NCBI GenBank assembly: GCA_025558095.1
Contig: JAIVFI010000042.1
Span: forward strand, 393,036-457,035
From: Hyaloraphidium curvatum
Lineage: Eukaryota; Monoblepharomycota; Hyaloraphidiomycetes; Hyaloraphidiales; Hyaloraphidiaceae
Length of the DNA stretch: 64,000 nt
Direction of reading: 5' to 3'
Shown in pieces: positions 20,574 through 31,653 of the stretch (positions are counted from its first letter, which is position 1; each line of letters starts with the position of its first letter). The notes under the pieces are model-generated. The model saw only the letters and a program-made list of their open reading frames with translations. It was not told the DNA's origin and searched no databases. The position numbers and the translations under genes are program-made.

Positions 20574-22478
20574 ATGCCCTCGCCCAAGAAGCCGTGGGAG
20601 GTCAACCGGGAAAGCGGCGGCACGACATCGACCCTCGCAGTCCCGCCGGCGGCCGCACCGTCCTCCGCCGCCGCGCCCGGCCGGCCCGCGTCGCCGCTGC
20701 CGTCGTCGTCCGCCGCGGCGCCATCGGTCCCCGCGCGGCCCGCCAGCGGCTTCGGAACCGCTTCGACGGGAACGGTCGGCACGTACGGAGGAGCTAACAG
20801 GCCAGGTGGGTTGGGTGCGCCGGTGCCGCCGCCGGCCTCTGAACCGGTCCCTGCCCCCATCGCCCGCCGACCGGCTCCTGGCTCTTCTTGGACCATTTTG
20901 CTCGATTGCTTCCTTCTTTGTTGCTCGGACCGGGCCTTCTCTTGTGCCATCGGCCCCCCGCAGGCATGTTCGGCTCCTCGACCTATGGCTCCGGCTACGG
21001 CACGGGGGGCTACGGCACGGGCGGCTACGGCTCCACCTACGGCTCCAACTATGGCTCGAGCTACGGCGGCGGCTACAACTCCCCTTACTCCTCCAGCTAC
21101 GGCTCGGGCTACAACTCGGGCTACGGCGGCTACAACTCCCCTTACTCGTCGGGCTACTCCTCCTACTCGTCGCCCTACTCGCGCTTCGGCTCCTACAACT
21201 CCCCCTACTCGTCCTACTCGTCCTTCAACCGCCCTTACGGGAGCATGTACGGCTCCAACTACTACTCGAACGGGATGAACGACCCGAACGCGCTGAGCCG
21301 CAACATGGAGCAGTCGACCGCGGCGGCCTTCGGCGTGCTGGAGAACATCGTGTTTGCGTTCCAAGGCCTGTCGGGGATGCTCGAGAGCACGTTTCATGCC
21401 ACGCACAGCAGTTTCATGGCCATGGTGGGTTGGCGTCGGGGGTTCGCCGGGGTTTCTCTGACTTTGGCCCGGCCTATCCCTTCCCTACCCTCCCCAACCA
21501 CGCCCAACCTCCTCCCACACCACCTCCCACCCTTTTAACGTGGTCACGTGACCAAATAAGATGTCCTTGATCGACCAGTTCGGTAACCTGCGGAACATGC
21601 TCGGCGGCTTCCTCGGCCTCTTTGGCCTCGTCCGCTTCCTCCGCGACAGCGTCTACTGGCTCCTGGGCCGGGACCCGCCCGTGCGCGAGCTGACCCCCGA
21701 CGAGTTCGCGGAATGGGAGCGCTCCGGCGAGACGGTGCTCCCCGACGGCACCGTCGCCCCCGGCCAGAAGCCGCTCGTCGCGCGGGCCAACCGCAAGCCG
21801 TTCCTCCTGTTTTTCCTGTTCGCCATCGGCATCCCGTGGATCTTTTCCAGGCTGGTGAGGTTCCTCCAGGAGCAGCAGCTCAAGCGGGAGCGCCGCGCAC
21901 TCGAGGCCGCGGCGGCGAGGGGCGACCCGAACGCCAAGGCGATCCTCGAGGGGCGCGATCCCGCGGAGCTCGGGCTCGGGCCCGACGGGCAGCCGCTGCC
22001 GGGCTTGGCGGGGCCTCCCGGCGCGCCGGGGAAGCTGGTGTTTGCAAAGGCCAAGCACGCGTTCGAGCCGCAGTCGCCGCAGGAGCTGGCCCTGGAGAGG
22101 GGGGAGATCGTGGCGGTGCTCAACAAGGTGCGTCGATCTGCGTCGTTTGGGGCCCGTTGTAATGGTGTTGATTGTTTTGGTTGGGTACAGACCGACCCCG
22201 CGACGGGCCAGACGTCGGAATGGTGGCGCGGCCGCACCCGCGACGGCCGCATGGGCTTCTTCCCCGGCTCCTACGTCGAGGAGCTCCCCGACCCGTCGTC
22301 CAAGCCCGCGCCGCGGCCCGCGAGCTCCGGGAGCGAGCGCACGGCGGCGCCGGCGGGTAGCCCCGGCGGGCCGGCGGGCAGCCCGGGGGGTGCGCCGGAT
22401 ATGTCGGTGCGGCCGCCGAGCAGGGCGGCGAGCGCGGCGGGGAGTGCGTCGGGGAGGATAGAGGGGGGGGAGTTTTGA
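20574..22478 (+). CDS. PEX13: peroxisomal membrane protein PEX13
   Basis: Docking-complex peroxin that binds PEX14 and the PTS1 receptor PEX5 at the peroxisomal membrane during matrix protein import. Exons are 20574-20805, 20964-21424, 21561-22127 and 22191-22478 (515 aa). It has a Pro/Ala-rich N-terminus beginning PSPKKPWE, then a Gly/Tyr/Ser-rich region (repeated GYGTGGYGS and NSPYSS motifs, about residues 78-155), then the conserved block HATHSSFMAM-MSLIDQFGNLRNMLG that is split by an intron. A membrane span (FLLFFLFAIGIPWIFSRLV) and a C-terminal SH3 domain follow (AKHAFEPQSPQELALERGE through EWWRGRTRDGRMGFFPGSYV). The SH3 domain is interrupted by the 63-nt intron at 22128-22190. The end is a Pro/Ser/Gly-rich tail. 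Length and order match the family. Confidence 0.95.
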
Positions 22479-22923
22479 GGGAGGGTGATGGGGATTGGGC
22501 GGGACGTGGGCTCGTTTCGGACGGACCCAGTCTGGACGTCGGCCCTGCGATCGGGAGTTGATCTTGCGCTTCTCTGGCCAAGTTGTAGATTCTGCGGCGA
22601 TGAAATAGGAAAAGCAACCGTGATCGTGTTCGTTTGGAGCATCGACCGTCTAATGCTGTCCAATACTGAACAAAAGGGCCTTCCGCATCGGTCCGATTAG
22701 GTTGTTGTAGTAGGGCAAGTAGATCAGTTTGCCTCTGAAAAGGATGTTTCAAGCACCGGCTACCAAAGCTTCCATAAGGCGGTGAAGATATTCGCTGCGT
22801 GTCGGGCTTCCAGCTTTGAACAGCTCGTGAATCATCTTTTGCTCTTTTCACGCACTACGAAAGGTGCTCCAAATCGATCCTGTTGGCCGCGTTCCCCTTG
22901 ACGCCGTGATGACCAGCTCACTT
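22479..22923. other. intergenic
   Basis: 445 bp after PEX13, AT-richer than its surroundings. It holds no gene that I can support. A short string near 22840-22860 (AATCATCTTTTG context) recurs near 24126-24140. Confidence 0.35.
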
Positions 22924-23685
22924 TCATCGGAACCAGCGGACGTGATCACGCCGGCCCGCCGTGCCGGCATCATCCTCCTTCTTCGCAGCTTCCTTTGGAC
23001 CAGCCAGCTCCCGATCGGCAGCACCGCGTTCCTCCTGCTGCAGCTGCTGATCGCCGATGCCGGGCTGCTCCGACTCCTCGTCGACCAGATCGAACTCGGG
23101 GTGGTTGGCGAACCATTCGTCGTCGATGTCCTCCGGCAAGAGTCCCCGGAGCCGCTGATCCTGGCCAATGGATGAGCCCGGCCGGCGCGTCCGCAAAGTC
23201 AACGTTCACCCACGGCTTCCTCGGCCTCCTCCAGGGGCTCCACGGGCTCCACATCTTCTTCCTCGGACTCGTCCGCGGAGCCCCCCGCCGTCCCGTGCGC
23301 GGGCGCCTCCGCCCCGAGGGACTCCCACGCCAGGTAGCACCGCCCGACCGCGTAGGCGCGCTGCCCCGCGTCGAAATCCAGGAAGCCGGGCACTTGCGCG
23401 AAGTGCTCCAGCAACGGCGGTAGCTTCGAAAAGGCCGCTTCGATGGCCTGTGGTGGCAGCAGCAGGGTCAGCGAAGCGCGCGTGACCGCGTCCCGAAGGG
23501 GCACCCACATGGGGGGGGAGACACCCAATGTGGAACGAACGGTACTCCTTGTACTTGGTTGCCGGCTCCTTCGGGGTGACCTCGCACACGACAGCCGCTA
23601 CTGGCTCGTTGAGCTGGCGGGAAGAGGCGACGTCCACGTCACCAGGAGCGGGAACAGGCGACTCCGCGTCACGAGGGGCAAGCAC
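22924..23685 (-). CDS. hypothetical protein, frame broken at a C8 run
   Basis: Two exons join well: 23510-23214 and 23160-22924, with a 53-nt intron (donor GTGGGT, acceptor CCAG), giving 177 aa from ATG 23510. Upstream, a different frame from about 23685 reads EVTPKEPATKYKEYRSFHIG straight up to a run of eight C (plus-strand G, 23511-23518). One C fewer would fuse it in frame to the downstream exon. The true product is therefore probably longer, perhaps including the 82-codon ORF at 23956-23708. The visible part has a helical core (AIEAAFSKLPPLLEHFAQV), an acidic stretch and DDEWFANHPEFDLVDEE. Family not recognised. Confidence 0.45.
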
Positions 23686-24312
23686 GTCAACCGCACTCTA
23701 CCTACCCTCATCCTCTTGTCCCGGCAATCTCTCTTTCGGCACTTGTCCGCAGTGCTCGCCAGCTGGGCCACAGAGACGCGTAAGAAGCGGGCATCGATCG
23801 TTGCGACCGCCCGTGGCCCACGCGGAAGACAACCGGAGGCGCCGTATTGAAGTCGATAGCGGTCCCGAGCCTCTCCTCTTGAAAGGGCTCTACATCTTCT
23901 GCCGACATCGTTCCAGGCCGCGGGGGAGGGCTTTGTTTGTTGGCGTCCGGTCGCATCGAGTCCGAGTCACCGACCGATGCGCGCCGGCGTTACCCGCGCC
24001 GAAAAGTCGCCGGACACATGAACACACTCTGGAAGACACTACTGTTGGGTGGAATGGAAGGAGTGCAACATCTCTTCGTCTGCAGCAGATGTGGGATTGA
24101 TTCGAGAAGGTCGCTTCGGACAGTTCGGGAATCATCTTTTGGCTCGTCTGACGGCTGAATCATAAGTGGTCGCAAAGTCGCTCCATCGGCGCAGTGTTCC
24201 GTACCGCCGGCCAGTCAGTCTCCGAAACTCCTGCGCTCCTCGTTCCTCCCATTGCCGATCCGCGATGCTCGGCATCCTGCCCGACCCTGTTCGCCCCGCG
24301 GCCTTCCATCCA

Positions 24313-25413
24313 TCACCAGCACGTCGGGTAGAGCGTCACCTGCACCCCACCGCCCCTCAGTATGCTCCACAGCCCGATCCCCGGCGTGAGCGCGGTCGCC
24401 GCGACGTTCCTCGCCGATCCGGAAGCCCATGAACTTGGCAAAGCAGCCGTCCGAGGCGTCAAAAAGGCCAAGATGAGGCGGTCGTGGTGCGCCGCGATGT
24501 GCTGCGCCGCATCGGATCCGGCCGTGCCCTTGTCGAATTCGCAGCGCGCGCGGCGGAGCAACCCCCGCGCGGATCCGAGCAGCGAGGAGATGACCGACAC
24601 GTGGGTGTTGCTCGCCGCGAACACGACCAGGTCCGCGGCGACGAGAAAGGCGACCAAGGCCGCCGTGGCCAGCGAGACAGCGAGACGGCGGGGAGGCAGT
24701 TCCCAAGGGCGAGCCGCGCCGCGGCGACCACGACGGCGTTCAGCGGGAAGGCGATCGCGAGCGAGGGACCGGAGGTGACGCGCTGGATGCGGGTTCTGGG
24801 CCATGTCCGGCCGAGGGCGTCCTGCAAGAGGAGGTACAGCTCCTCCGGCGGAGGATATGAGGGATAGGCCGAAGCAAGGGTGCGGTAGCGCACGAAGAGG
24901 CCGCGGAGCGCGAGGGTGGAGGCGCGGCGGTGCAACCGCAGGGCGAGCTGGATGGCGACGACGTTGGCACGGGCGCCGGCGAGCACGTTTACAAGGGTGT
25001 ATTCCACGGCCAGGGCAGCGAAAGCAGTGCAGAGCGCTGCGGCCCAGGGGGAGTTCCAGGTGATGGATGCGTAGGCAACGGAGGGCATTGAGAGGTAGAT
25101 TGTGAAGTAGAAAGGAGCGAAACGCAGGCGTGCACAACGGCCTCCGCACGCGCAGCGCGGCCCCTCGACGGAGCAGCCTCCCTGCACACCGGGGCTCGGC
25201 ACATGGGCACAGAGAATCGGAGGCATCATGGAAAAGAAGCAACGACCCGGGCTCCATTGAACGAAGCTGGTAGTTACGGGCAAACACGGCCAGCGGGTGT
25301 GCCGACAGGTCCGCCGGCGAGCCGAAGCGGCGCGTGTACACTTGGCCAAAGAATATGACCACAAAGGCGGTCATGAACACGTGAAGCAGGGTGACGAAGG
25401 TGGAGACGGCGAG
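24313..25413 (-). pseudogene. multi-pass membrane protein, decayed third copy C
   Basis: Same family as the genes at 11736 and 17493, ending in the family-specific VQVTLYPTC. The 5' third is absent: similarity begins at AVSTFVTLLHVF near 25413, and unrelated sequence lies upstream. The remaining homology switches frame several times: the SADLSAHPLAVFAR part, then FYFTIYLSMPSVAYASITWN in a second frame, then AALVAFLVAADLVVF back in the first. Residues are lost near LILAFLTPRT. It is closer to copy B than to copy A in the middle (VVIFFGQVYTRRFGSP is shared with B). Clearly not functional. Confidence 0.85.
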
Positions 25414-26739
25414 CGGCGGCCCGGGGACCCGCTCGCGGCGACGACCGGTGGTCGCGCGAGGCAGCCGGTCCGACCGAGGGCAACGGCCGTCCGGAGCCTT
25501 CCCATGAACGGGGGAGCTTTCCCTGCGCCAATCTGCCGCAAGATGCGGGCCCGATGGCCGGCTCCCGGAGGCGCTCCGGAGAAGGCGGCGGGGACGGAGG
25601 GATGGCGCCGCGTCCGGGGCCGACGACCGGGATTCAGTCGGTTCCCGCTTTCTTTGCGATGAGGAAGCTCCCGTTTCCGCGTCCGGATCCCTCGGGCGCG
25701 GTCCGCGGAGCCCGCGGGGGGATCGGCGGCCAATCGCAAGACTGTCCGGCGCAACGGTCGACGGGCGCGCCCCGGGATCGACATGGAGGCCCGAGATGTT
25801 GCTATGGATCGAAGATGCGGTCGAGTGCGGCGTCTTCCCTGGTGTCGTGGGGGGCCGCGAGGTGGGGGAGGCAAAGCAGCTGTCACCCCGCGTTCGACCG
25901 CCGCCGTGGGAGCGGAACAGTACATCGCGCCCGCGGAGCCGCCGGATCGGCATCAAAGACGGGCGAGGGCGGACCGGGTGCGGCACGGCGTCATTGGCGG
26001 TCGCGCGGAGGATCGGGCGCGGCGGTGGCGGGCGCTTGCCGTACGGAGACCGTTCTCACGTGCCATCCGCGGCCGGGTGCGCTCCCGGAGGAGGATTCCG
26101 TCCGATCGGAGGCCAATCACACGTATCCATCCCACCGCAGCCTGTTCGCTCCGCCGCTTGTGCCGCTGCGGGCGCATCCTAGGTGGGCCCGCGACGATCT
26201 TCGGGGCCAGGCTATTCGGGGCTTGGGCCGGGCCAGCTTTGCCGACAAAGGGCCCAGCAAGCGCACCACCACCCCGCACGCACCAGGTGAGCAGCGCACC
26301 GCCGCAACGGGCGGGCGCAGCGCGGGCGCGACAGGAGGCTGCCGGCGGCGGCGCGCGGCGCGGGGCCGGGGGCGCCGAGCGCGGGCCGGGAGACAGTCAG
26401 CCGGGGGCCATCCCCCGCGCGGGCAACCCCGCCGCGCCAACCCGCGCGCAGCGCCATCGCGTCTATTGCCGCCAGAAAGGGGCATCGGCCGGCGGCGCGG
26501 ATGGCGGCGGGGCGCGGGCACCGGCGGGCGGCCGCGGGCGGGTGCCGGGAACCCGGTGCCGCCGGCGGATGCGCGCACCAACCCGCCCTGCCCGCGCTTC
26601 CAACGGCCGCGGGACGCCTCTCCGTCCTTTTGCCGACCGCGCGCGCACGGTGCTGACGCTCCCGCCCCGCTCCCGCCCCCCCGCGCCCGTTTGTTTCTTT
26701 TCCAGCTCTCCCTCCCCGCAACACCACCCGGCATCCGAA
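25414..26739. other. 1.3 kb without a supported gene
   Basis: Very GC-rich. The overlapping long frames on both strands give Arg/Pro/Gly-rich translations without domains. The right end should contain the promoter of the gene at 26740. Confidence 0.4.
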
Positions 26740-27125
26740 ATGGGCGGCGTCATTTCGTGCGACAAGCTCTGCGGCGGTGACCCCGACCCGAGTGGGTTCC
26801 GCGCCGTCCCGCGTGCTGCCGACCCGGATCACCGTCTGACACATGCCTTCCCCAACCCCCATCGACGCCCCCTCGCCCCTCCTTCCCCCCTCGTCCACCC
26901 TCCCTCCCTCCCCCTCCCCTCTTCCGCCCGCCAGAATCCAACCCCGGCCCCAAGGGCTACGCCGGCCCCGGCTCGTACCTCCCCCAGGGCGGCGCCGACG
27001 TCTCCGACCCCGAGATCGAGCGGCAGGAGGCCCAGCGCGCCCTCGAGGCCGCGGCCAAGGTCGCGCAGGAGCAGGGCAGCCTGGCCCACGGCACGACGCA
27101 GAGGGTCACCGCCACCGGCGCCTAG
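26740..27125 (+). CDS. small MGGVISC-type protein, putatively acylated (75 aa)
   Basis: Two exons, 26740-26776 and 26935-27125, with a 158-nt pyrimidine-rich intron. The phases join CDKLCG to ESNPGPKGYAG. The product starts MGGVISCDKLC: Gly2 with Ser6 fits N-myristoylation and Cys7/Cys11 could be palmitoylated, so membrane anchoring is likely. A Gly/Pro/Tyr linker and a short amphipathic helix follow (PEIERQEAQRALEAAAKVAQ). The layout recalls lipid-anchored scaffold subunits such as Ego1/LAMTOR1, but it is much shorter and I cannot assign it to that family. Confidence 0.6.
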
Positions 27126-28004
27126 ATGCCGGTGCGGGAAAGGGCGATCGGTGGGCCCGCCGGGGCGAGGGCGGACTAAATGGAGCCCGGGCGGACGCCG
27201 GTCGCCGCGTTCTATTGGCCACGGATCAGCGGGGCCGTTTCTTAAGGAGGAGATGGGATGTAACTTCGTCGAGAACGACATAATGTTTCGAGCATCTCTC
27301 TGCCGACGCAAGTCGGGGTCCATCCGGTCCATCCATGCCATCCAATCCGCCCGGTGAGCCTGGACGACGCGTCGAATAGTCTGCTGGCAGCACACAGGAG
27401 GTGCGCGGGGTCCGAGGGATCTGGAGAGCGGGCGGCGGGGTCCCCCCTTTTGCTCGCTTTCCTCGGCCGCCCGGCACATCACCTTCCCCGGCCGCCAGCC
27501 CCATCCATCCCGCATCCAGCACCCCATCCAACCCAATCCCCACCCCATCCCGCCCTCCCTGCCCCGATTCGCCCCGCGATCTCGCCGGATGGCCTCGCGC
27601 TGCCCCCGCCGATGGTGGCTGTGGAGGTCCCCCGCAGGGGACAGGGGACCCCGTCAAAACCGGGGCGGAGCAAACCGCCAAATCCCAACCGCAATTGCCA
27701 ACGCACCGCGGACACCGGGGAGGAGCAGGCAGCCCAGCGTGCGTATCCGAGGGAGGATTGGGAGGCAGAGGGAGAGCTGACGCCGCTTTGCGCCGCCCGG
27801 CAGACGCGGAGCCGCGCACCGACGACGACGCCGACCCCGCGCGACGGACCGCCCCTTCCCGGCGCCCAGCGAGCAGCGGTTCCCCCGGCACCCCACCGGG
27901 CCCTCCGACATCTCCGCCGCGCGTCTCCCGCCCCCGCCCGCCCGTGGCTCGCTTTGCCCGGAAGCGGCGCACCGAAGTAGCCTCCCCACCGCGCGCCCCT
28001 GAAC
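27126..28004. other. intergenic, no supported gene
   Basis: About 880 bp between two plus-strand genes. It contains C-rich tracts (27480-27560) but no ORF with domains and no repeat. It probably holds the promoter of the chitin deacetylase gene. Confidence 0.4.
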
Positions 28005-29497
28005 ATGGCCCGCCCCGCACTCCTCGCCGCCGCCCTCGCGGCGCTGCTCGTCCCCGCGAGGGCGTTCGTCGACTACAGCTTCCCCAACGAGACCTTCACC
28101 TACCGCGGCAGGCAGTGGACGGTGCCGGTGCAGCCGCGGACGCCCGGGTACTTTGGTGCGCCTACCCTCCCGCCCGAGGTCTCCCCGGGCAAAGCCGGTG
28201 CATGGAGCTGACCGCCGCATTCGTTTGCAGACTGGGACACGGTCGCCGGGTGCGTCGACTACTCGGGCGCGTACCACTACAACTGCCCCGGCGCGCGCAA
28301 GATCACCCTGTCGCTCGACGACGGCCCCGCGTGCGTGCCCCTTGCCCGCCCCCCACCCCCCGCAGCATTGTGCTCACCCCGCTCCCGTCTCGCTGTAGCC
28401 CGCTGACGGCCCGCGTGCTCGACATCCTCAGGGAGAACGACGCCAAGGCCACCTTCTGCCTCATGGGGATCAAGATGACGCCCGAGACGGAGGCGCTGGT
28501 CCGGCGCATGGCGGACGAGGGACACGACCTCTGCGTGCGTCCCCCGCGCGCACTCCCGCACCCCGGGCCGCGGCCTGACCCGCGTCCCCCGGCCGCAGAT
28601 CCACACCGAGAACCACCTCCACCTGACGCAGCTCTCGACGCAGAGCATCATCGACGAGATCACCTGGGTCATGGACAAGTTCAAGGCCATCCTGGGCGTT
28701 ACCCCGCGCTACTTCCGGCCGCCGTTCGGGGAGAGCGACATGCGCGTCAGGGCCGTGGTGGAGCAGCTCAACCTGACCATGTTCCTCTGGGTGGGTCTCG
28801 CGACGGGGGCGCCGTCCGTCCGCGGGAGGTGCTGACGGTCCCCCCCTCCGCCCCCGGTGCGCAGAACCTCGACAGCTGGGACTGGAAGCAGAACTCGACC
28901 GAGTCGGTCGAACGGCTCCGCGGCGCCATGGCAACCACCGGCACCTGGCAGTGGGCCAACCCCGCTGGCGAATCGTACGAGGTCCTCGCCCACGACATAC
29001 ACCGCGTCACCGTCGAGGAGTTTGTCCCCGCGGTCGTGCGCGAGGCCCGCGCCCAGGGCTGGCGGATGGTCGGGCCCTCGGACGCCACCTGCACGGGCAA
29101 GACGCGGTGGATCGAGGGCGGGGAGGATGTCTACGCGCGCGAGAAGGGGAGGGCGAGGGGGCTGGCGGCCGCCAACATCCAGAGCCTGCTGGTGCCGCTC
29201 GACTACGAGCAGCAGGGCGCCGCGCCGCCGCCCGAGGCGAGCAACTTTGGCAAGCCGTCGACGTCGACCTCCTCCACCACCGCCGTCGCCACCCCGGCCA
29301 TGACCCCGGTCCCGGCACGGCCGACGGGGGCGGCGGTGGACGACAACGTGGCCAACGACGCGGCGCCCAAGACCGCCACCGCGGGCAGGCCGACGCAGGT
29401 GGCCGAGCCCTCGGTCCCGGCTTCGGCGGGCAGGGCGGCGGCTGCCGGCGCCGGCATCGTCGCGGCGCTCGCGGGCGTCGTCGCGGCGCTGGTCTGA
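28005..29497 (+). CDS. chitin deacetylase-like polysaccharide deacetylase, GPI-anchored
   Basis: Removes N-acetyl groups from chitin to make chitosan at the cell wall. Five exons: 28005-28155, 28231-28330, 28399-28534, 28599-28790 and 28865-29497, giving 403 aa. A signal peptide (MARPALLAAALAALLVPARA) is followed by the NodB homology domain with all five motifs: TLSLDDGPA (Asp-Asp), HTENH (metal His pair), RYFRPPFG, DSWDWK and LAHDIH. A Ser/Thr/Ala/Pro-rich stalk and a hydrophobic C-terminus (AGIVAALAGVVAALV) give a GPI-anchor signal. The DGPA motif sits exactly at an exon junction. Length is typical of basidiomycete chitin deacetylases. Substrate is inferred from the family; peptidoglycan or xylan esterases share the fold. 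Confidence 0.92.
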
Positions 29498-29574
29498 TCG
29501 GACTCGGGGAAGTTGGCTGGGTGGGGACGCATGGGGACGGCGGGCGCTGGTGTACAGCGGATGGAGGCGGATGG

Positions 29575-29640
29575 AGGGGAAGGGAGACCCGCATCTACTA
29601 GATTAGCACTCGCGAAATGCCGTTGTATGATTTTGGGGGA
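29575..29640 (+). repeat. imperfect direct repeat, left copy
   Basis: Resembles 30549-30618: both carry GAAGGGA.AC.C, then ATCTAC, GCACTCGCG and TGTAT.ATTTTGGGGG in the same order. I estimate about three quarters of positions identical. The two copies flank the gene at 29774. Confidence 0.45.
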
Positions 29641-29773
29641 AGAACATGCTGTGCTTGCAACCTCGTTTCGGCTGGAGGTTGCTTTTGTCCGAGCTTTGGC
29701 CGTGGTGACTCCCCTGACTACTTCGGACAGCCACCACTGCTGCAGCTGCATCGTGCCAATCGAGTCCAACGAG

Positions 29774-30475
29774 ATGGCAGCCTCACAGGAATCCACGATC
29801 CAGCGCATCGAGCAGTTCTGCGAGGAGAAGCGCATCCCGACGGACGGCATCCTGGCCATGACGGTGCAGCGCAATCGCATGACTTCGTTCTTCTCCATCA
29901 TCGTCGACTTTGCCGGCGGCAAGCTGCTCCCTCTGTACCCCGCCGAAGCGCTTTCGCGATACTCCGAAATCGTCGTTCCGGACGACAAGCGCGGCCCGGA
30001 CTTCCTGGTGTGCTACCTCGCCGGCCTCGCCCCGATCCCCAACCAACCCCCCGTCGAAGCCAACACGATGGCCTACGAGCATCCCCCCTTCTGCTGCCGC
30101 TCGATCGCGCCCTACAAGCCGCGGCCGCTCCACACCGAGCAGCCCTTCCGCGATCTGGCCGCGGGATCGGGCGGGCACCACCCCACCCTGGTCTTCGAGG
30201 TCAAGCGGCAGGTCGACGACGGGCCCCTTGTCTCGACGAGGTACTACCAGCTCATCGGCGTCGGGCTCGTGGAGAGGACGGACGGGCCGTTCGTGGACAA
30301 GGCGCACGCCTTCAAGAACTACAAGTGCTCGCGGTACGGGCTCTTTTTCGGCGTCGACCTGTTCAGGGCGCCCGAGGCGGCGGCGCGGGCCAACTACCAC
30401 CACATGCGGCTCAACCCGTTCGAGCATCGGAACGCCGCGGTCGAGGACGAGTGCTTTGTGGCCGCCGGCGTGTGA
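29774..30475 (+). CDS. hypothetical protein (233 aa)
   Basis: Single exon from ATG 29774. The sequence looks like one compact alpha/beta domain: an N-terminal helix (STIQRIEQFCEEKRIPTDG), strands around FFSIIVDFAGGKLLPLYP and LVFEVKRQVDDGPLVSTRYY, and a His/Asn-rich C-terminal part (ARANYHHMRLNPFEHRN). There is no signal peptide or membrane span. I do not recognise the family. The gene is bracketed by weak direct repeats (29575-29640 and 30549-30618), so it may have moved or duplicated as a unit. Confidence 0.55.
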   Translation: MAASQESTIQRIEQFCEEKRIPTDGILAMTVQRNRMTSFFSIIVDFAGGKLLPLYPAEALSRYSEIVVPDDKRGPDFLVCYLAGLAPIPNQPPVEANTMAYEHPPFCCRSIAPYKPRPLHTEQPFRDLAAGSGGHHPTLVFEVKRQVDDGPLVSTRYYQLIGVGLVERTDGPFVDKAHAFKNYKCSRYGLFFGVDLFRAPEAAARANYHHMRLNPFEHRNAAVEDECFVAAGV

Positions 30476-30548
30476 TCCAGTTTTCGTCCGACGACTAGTG
30501 TCCGAACGGACGGATGATGATGGAGTGAGGCTGGATGGAACGCCGGCG

Positions 30549-30618
30549 GGGGAGAAGGGACACCCTTATCTACCAGAATGGCACTCGCGGATGGCCGATA
30601 TGTATCATTTTGGGGGGC
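30549..30618 (+). repeat. imperfect direct repeat, right copy
   Basis: Partner of 29575-29640, lying about 75 bp after the stop codon of the hypothetical gene. Confidence 0.45.
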
Positions 30619-30766
30619 GCAAATGCAAATGCTCTGCATGCTCGAGATTGTTGGAGTGTCGGTTCCGCTGACGCATCGGTCCGACGGCGACGGTCACGAG
30701 GCGCAACCCCCTTCATTTGCCCTTCCGTCATCCGCCTGTTCCCTTCGAAATCCGCACCACAGCAAG

Positions 30767-31653
30767 ATGTCAGTCCGCGGCTCCGCGCGCTCCCCGTCGC
30801 CCGCGCGCCTCCGCCGGGACTGGTCCGCCCCACGCGGCCGTGACCGCGCGCCTCCGCCCCCGCACGGCTTCGACGACGGCCACGACACGCTGCGATCGCT
30901 GTGGAGGGAGAAGCGCTATCTGAGGTGGACAATTCCTTCGCCGCGGGGAACCCGGGGGCTGATGTGGGACGGGGTGCAGGGACCAGCTGGCGGTGGCCGA
31001 CGACGAGGTCGACCGCAAGGAGGCCGTGATCATCCGCCTGCTACGCCAGGGCACGGAGCTCAAGGAGCAAGGCGCCGACCTGGAGCTTCACGTGCAGACG
31101 GAGAGGGGCGAGAAGAAGGCGCTTTGGGAGAAGGTTGGCAAGCTGGGGAGACGGGTCAAGGAGTTGGAGCGGGAGGTGGGCGGTTCCGAGTGATCGGCAC
31201 GGAGGAATCAGCTAATCCGTGGCGCTCAATTCTCACGATGGCCCACAGCTGGACGAGGCGAAGGCCGGACAGGACGAAGACGACGACTGCCGCATCATCA
31301 AGCCGCTCCCCTATCCCCTCCCCGATCGCGACGAAGATCGCGACACCGCCATGGCCATCGAGCGCTCTCTGCAAGACCACGTCGCCGCCCAGGCGTCCCA
31401 CATCAAGGTGCTGGAGGACCGCGAGGCCGAGCACGTCGGGCGCATCGCGGACCTCGAGTTGCAGGTTGCCGCCGTGCGCGCGGAGAAGAATGCCAAGGTC
31501 GCCAGGCTGCGCGAGATCATCGCGGTGATGGACGTCAAGGACGGGGCCGGCGTGGAGGAGGTCTGGGAGCCGGAGCCGGAGCCAAACGACGAGGAGGTGC
31601 TGGAGGATGCGGAGAATTGGATCCAGGTTGACGGGAACGGGGAGCAGGCGTAG
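30767..31653 (+). CDS. coiled-coil protein (252 aa)
   Basis: Three exons, 30767-30924, 30980-31175 and 31249-31653. The second intron removes a TGA that would otherwise end a short product, and joining KELERE to LDEAKAG keeps the heptad pattern. A basic Ser/Pro/Arg-rich head (SVRGSARSPSPARLRRDW) precedes two coiled-coil segments, about residues 45-125 (RDQLAVADDEVDRKEAVIIR then KKALWEKVGKLGRRVKELER) and 150-215 (HIKVLEDREAEHVGRIADLE then KNAKVARLREIIAV). The tail is acidic (EPEPEPNDEEVLEDAE). This is a structural or adaptor-like protein with no specific family match. Confidence 0.65.

Noticed and set aside
22840-24140. Short similar strings (AATCATCTTTTG context) near 22845 and 24130 as element ends
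   Set aside because: The match is only about 27 bp with several mismatches and no target duplication, so chance is likely.
30993-31193. Separate 66-codon ORF ending at TGA 31191
   Set aside because: A 73-nt intron at 31176-31248 with good splice sites removes this stop and joins two coiled-coil segments in frame, so it is an internal exon.
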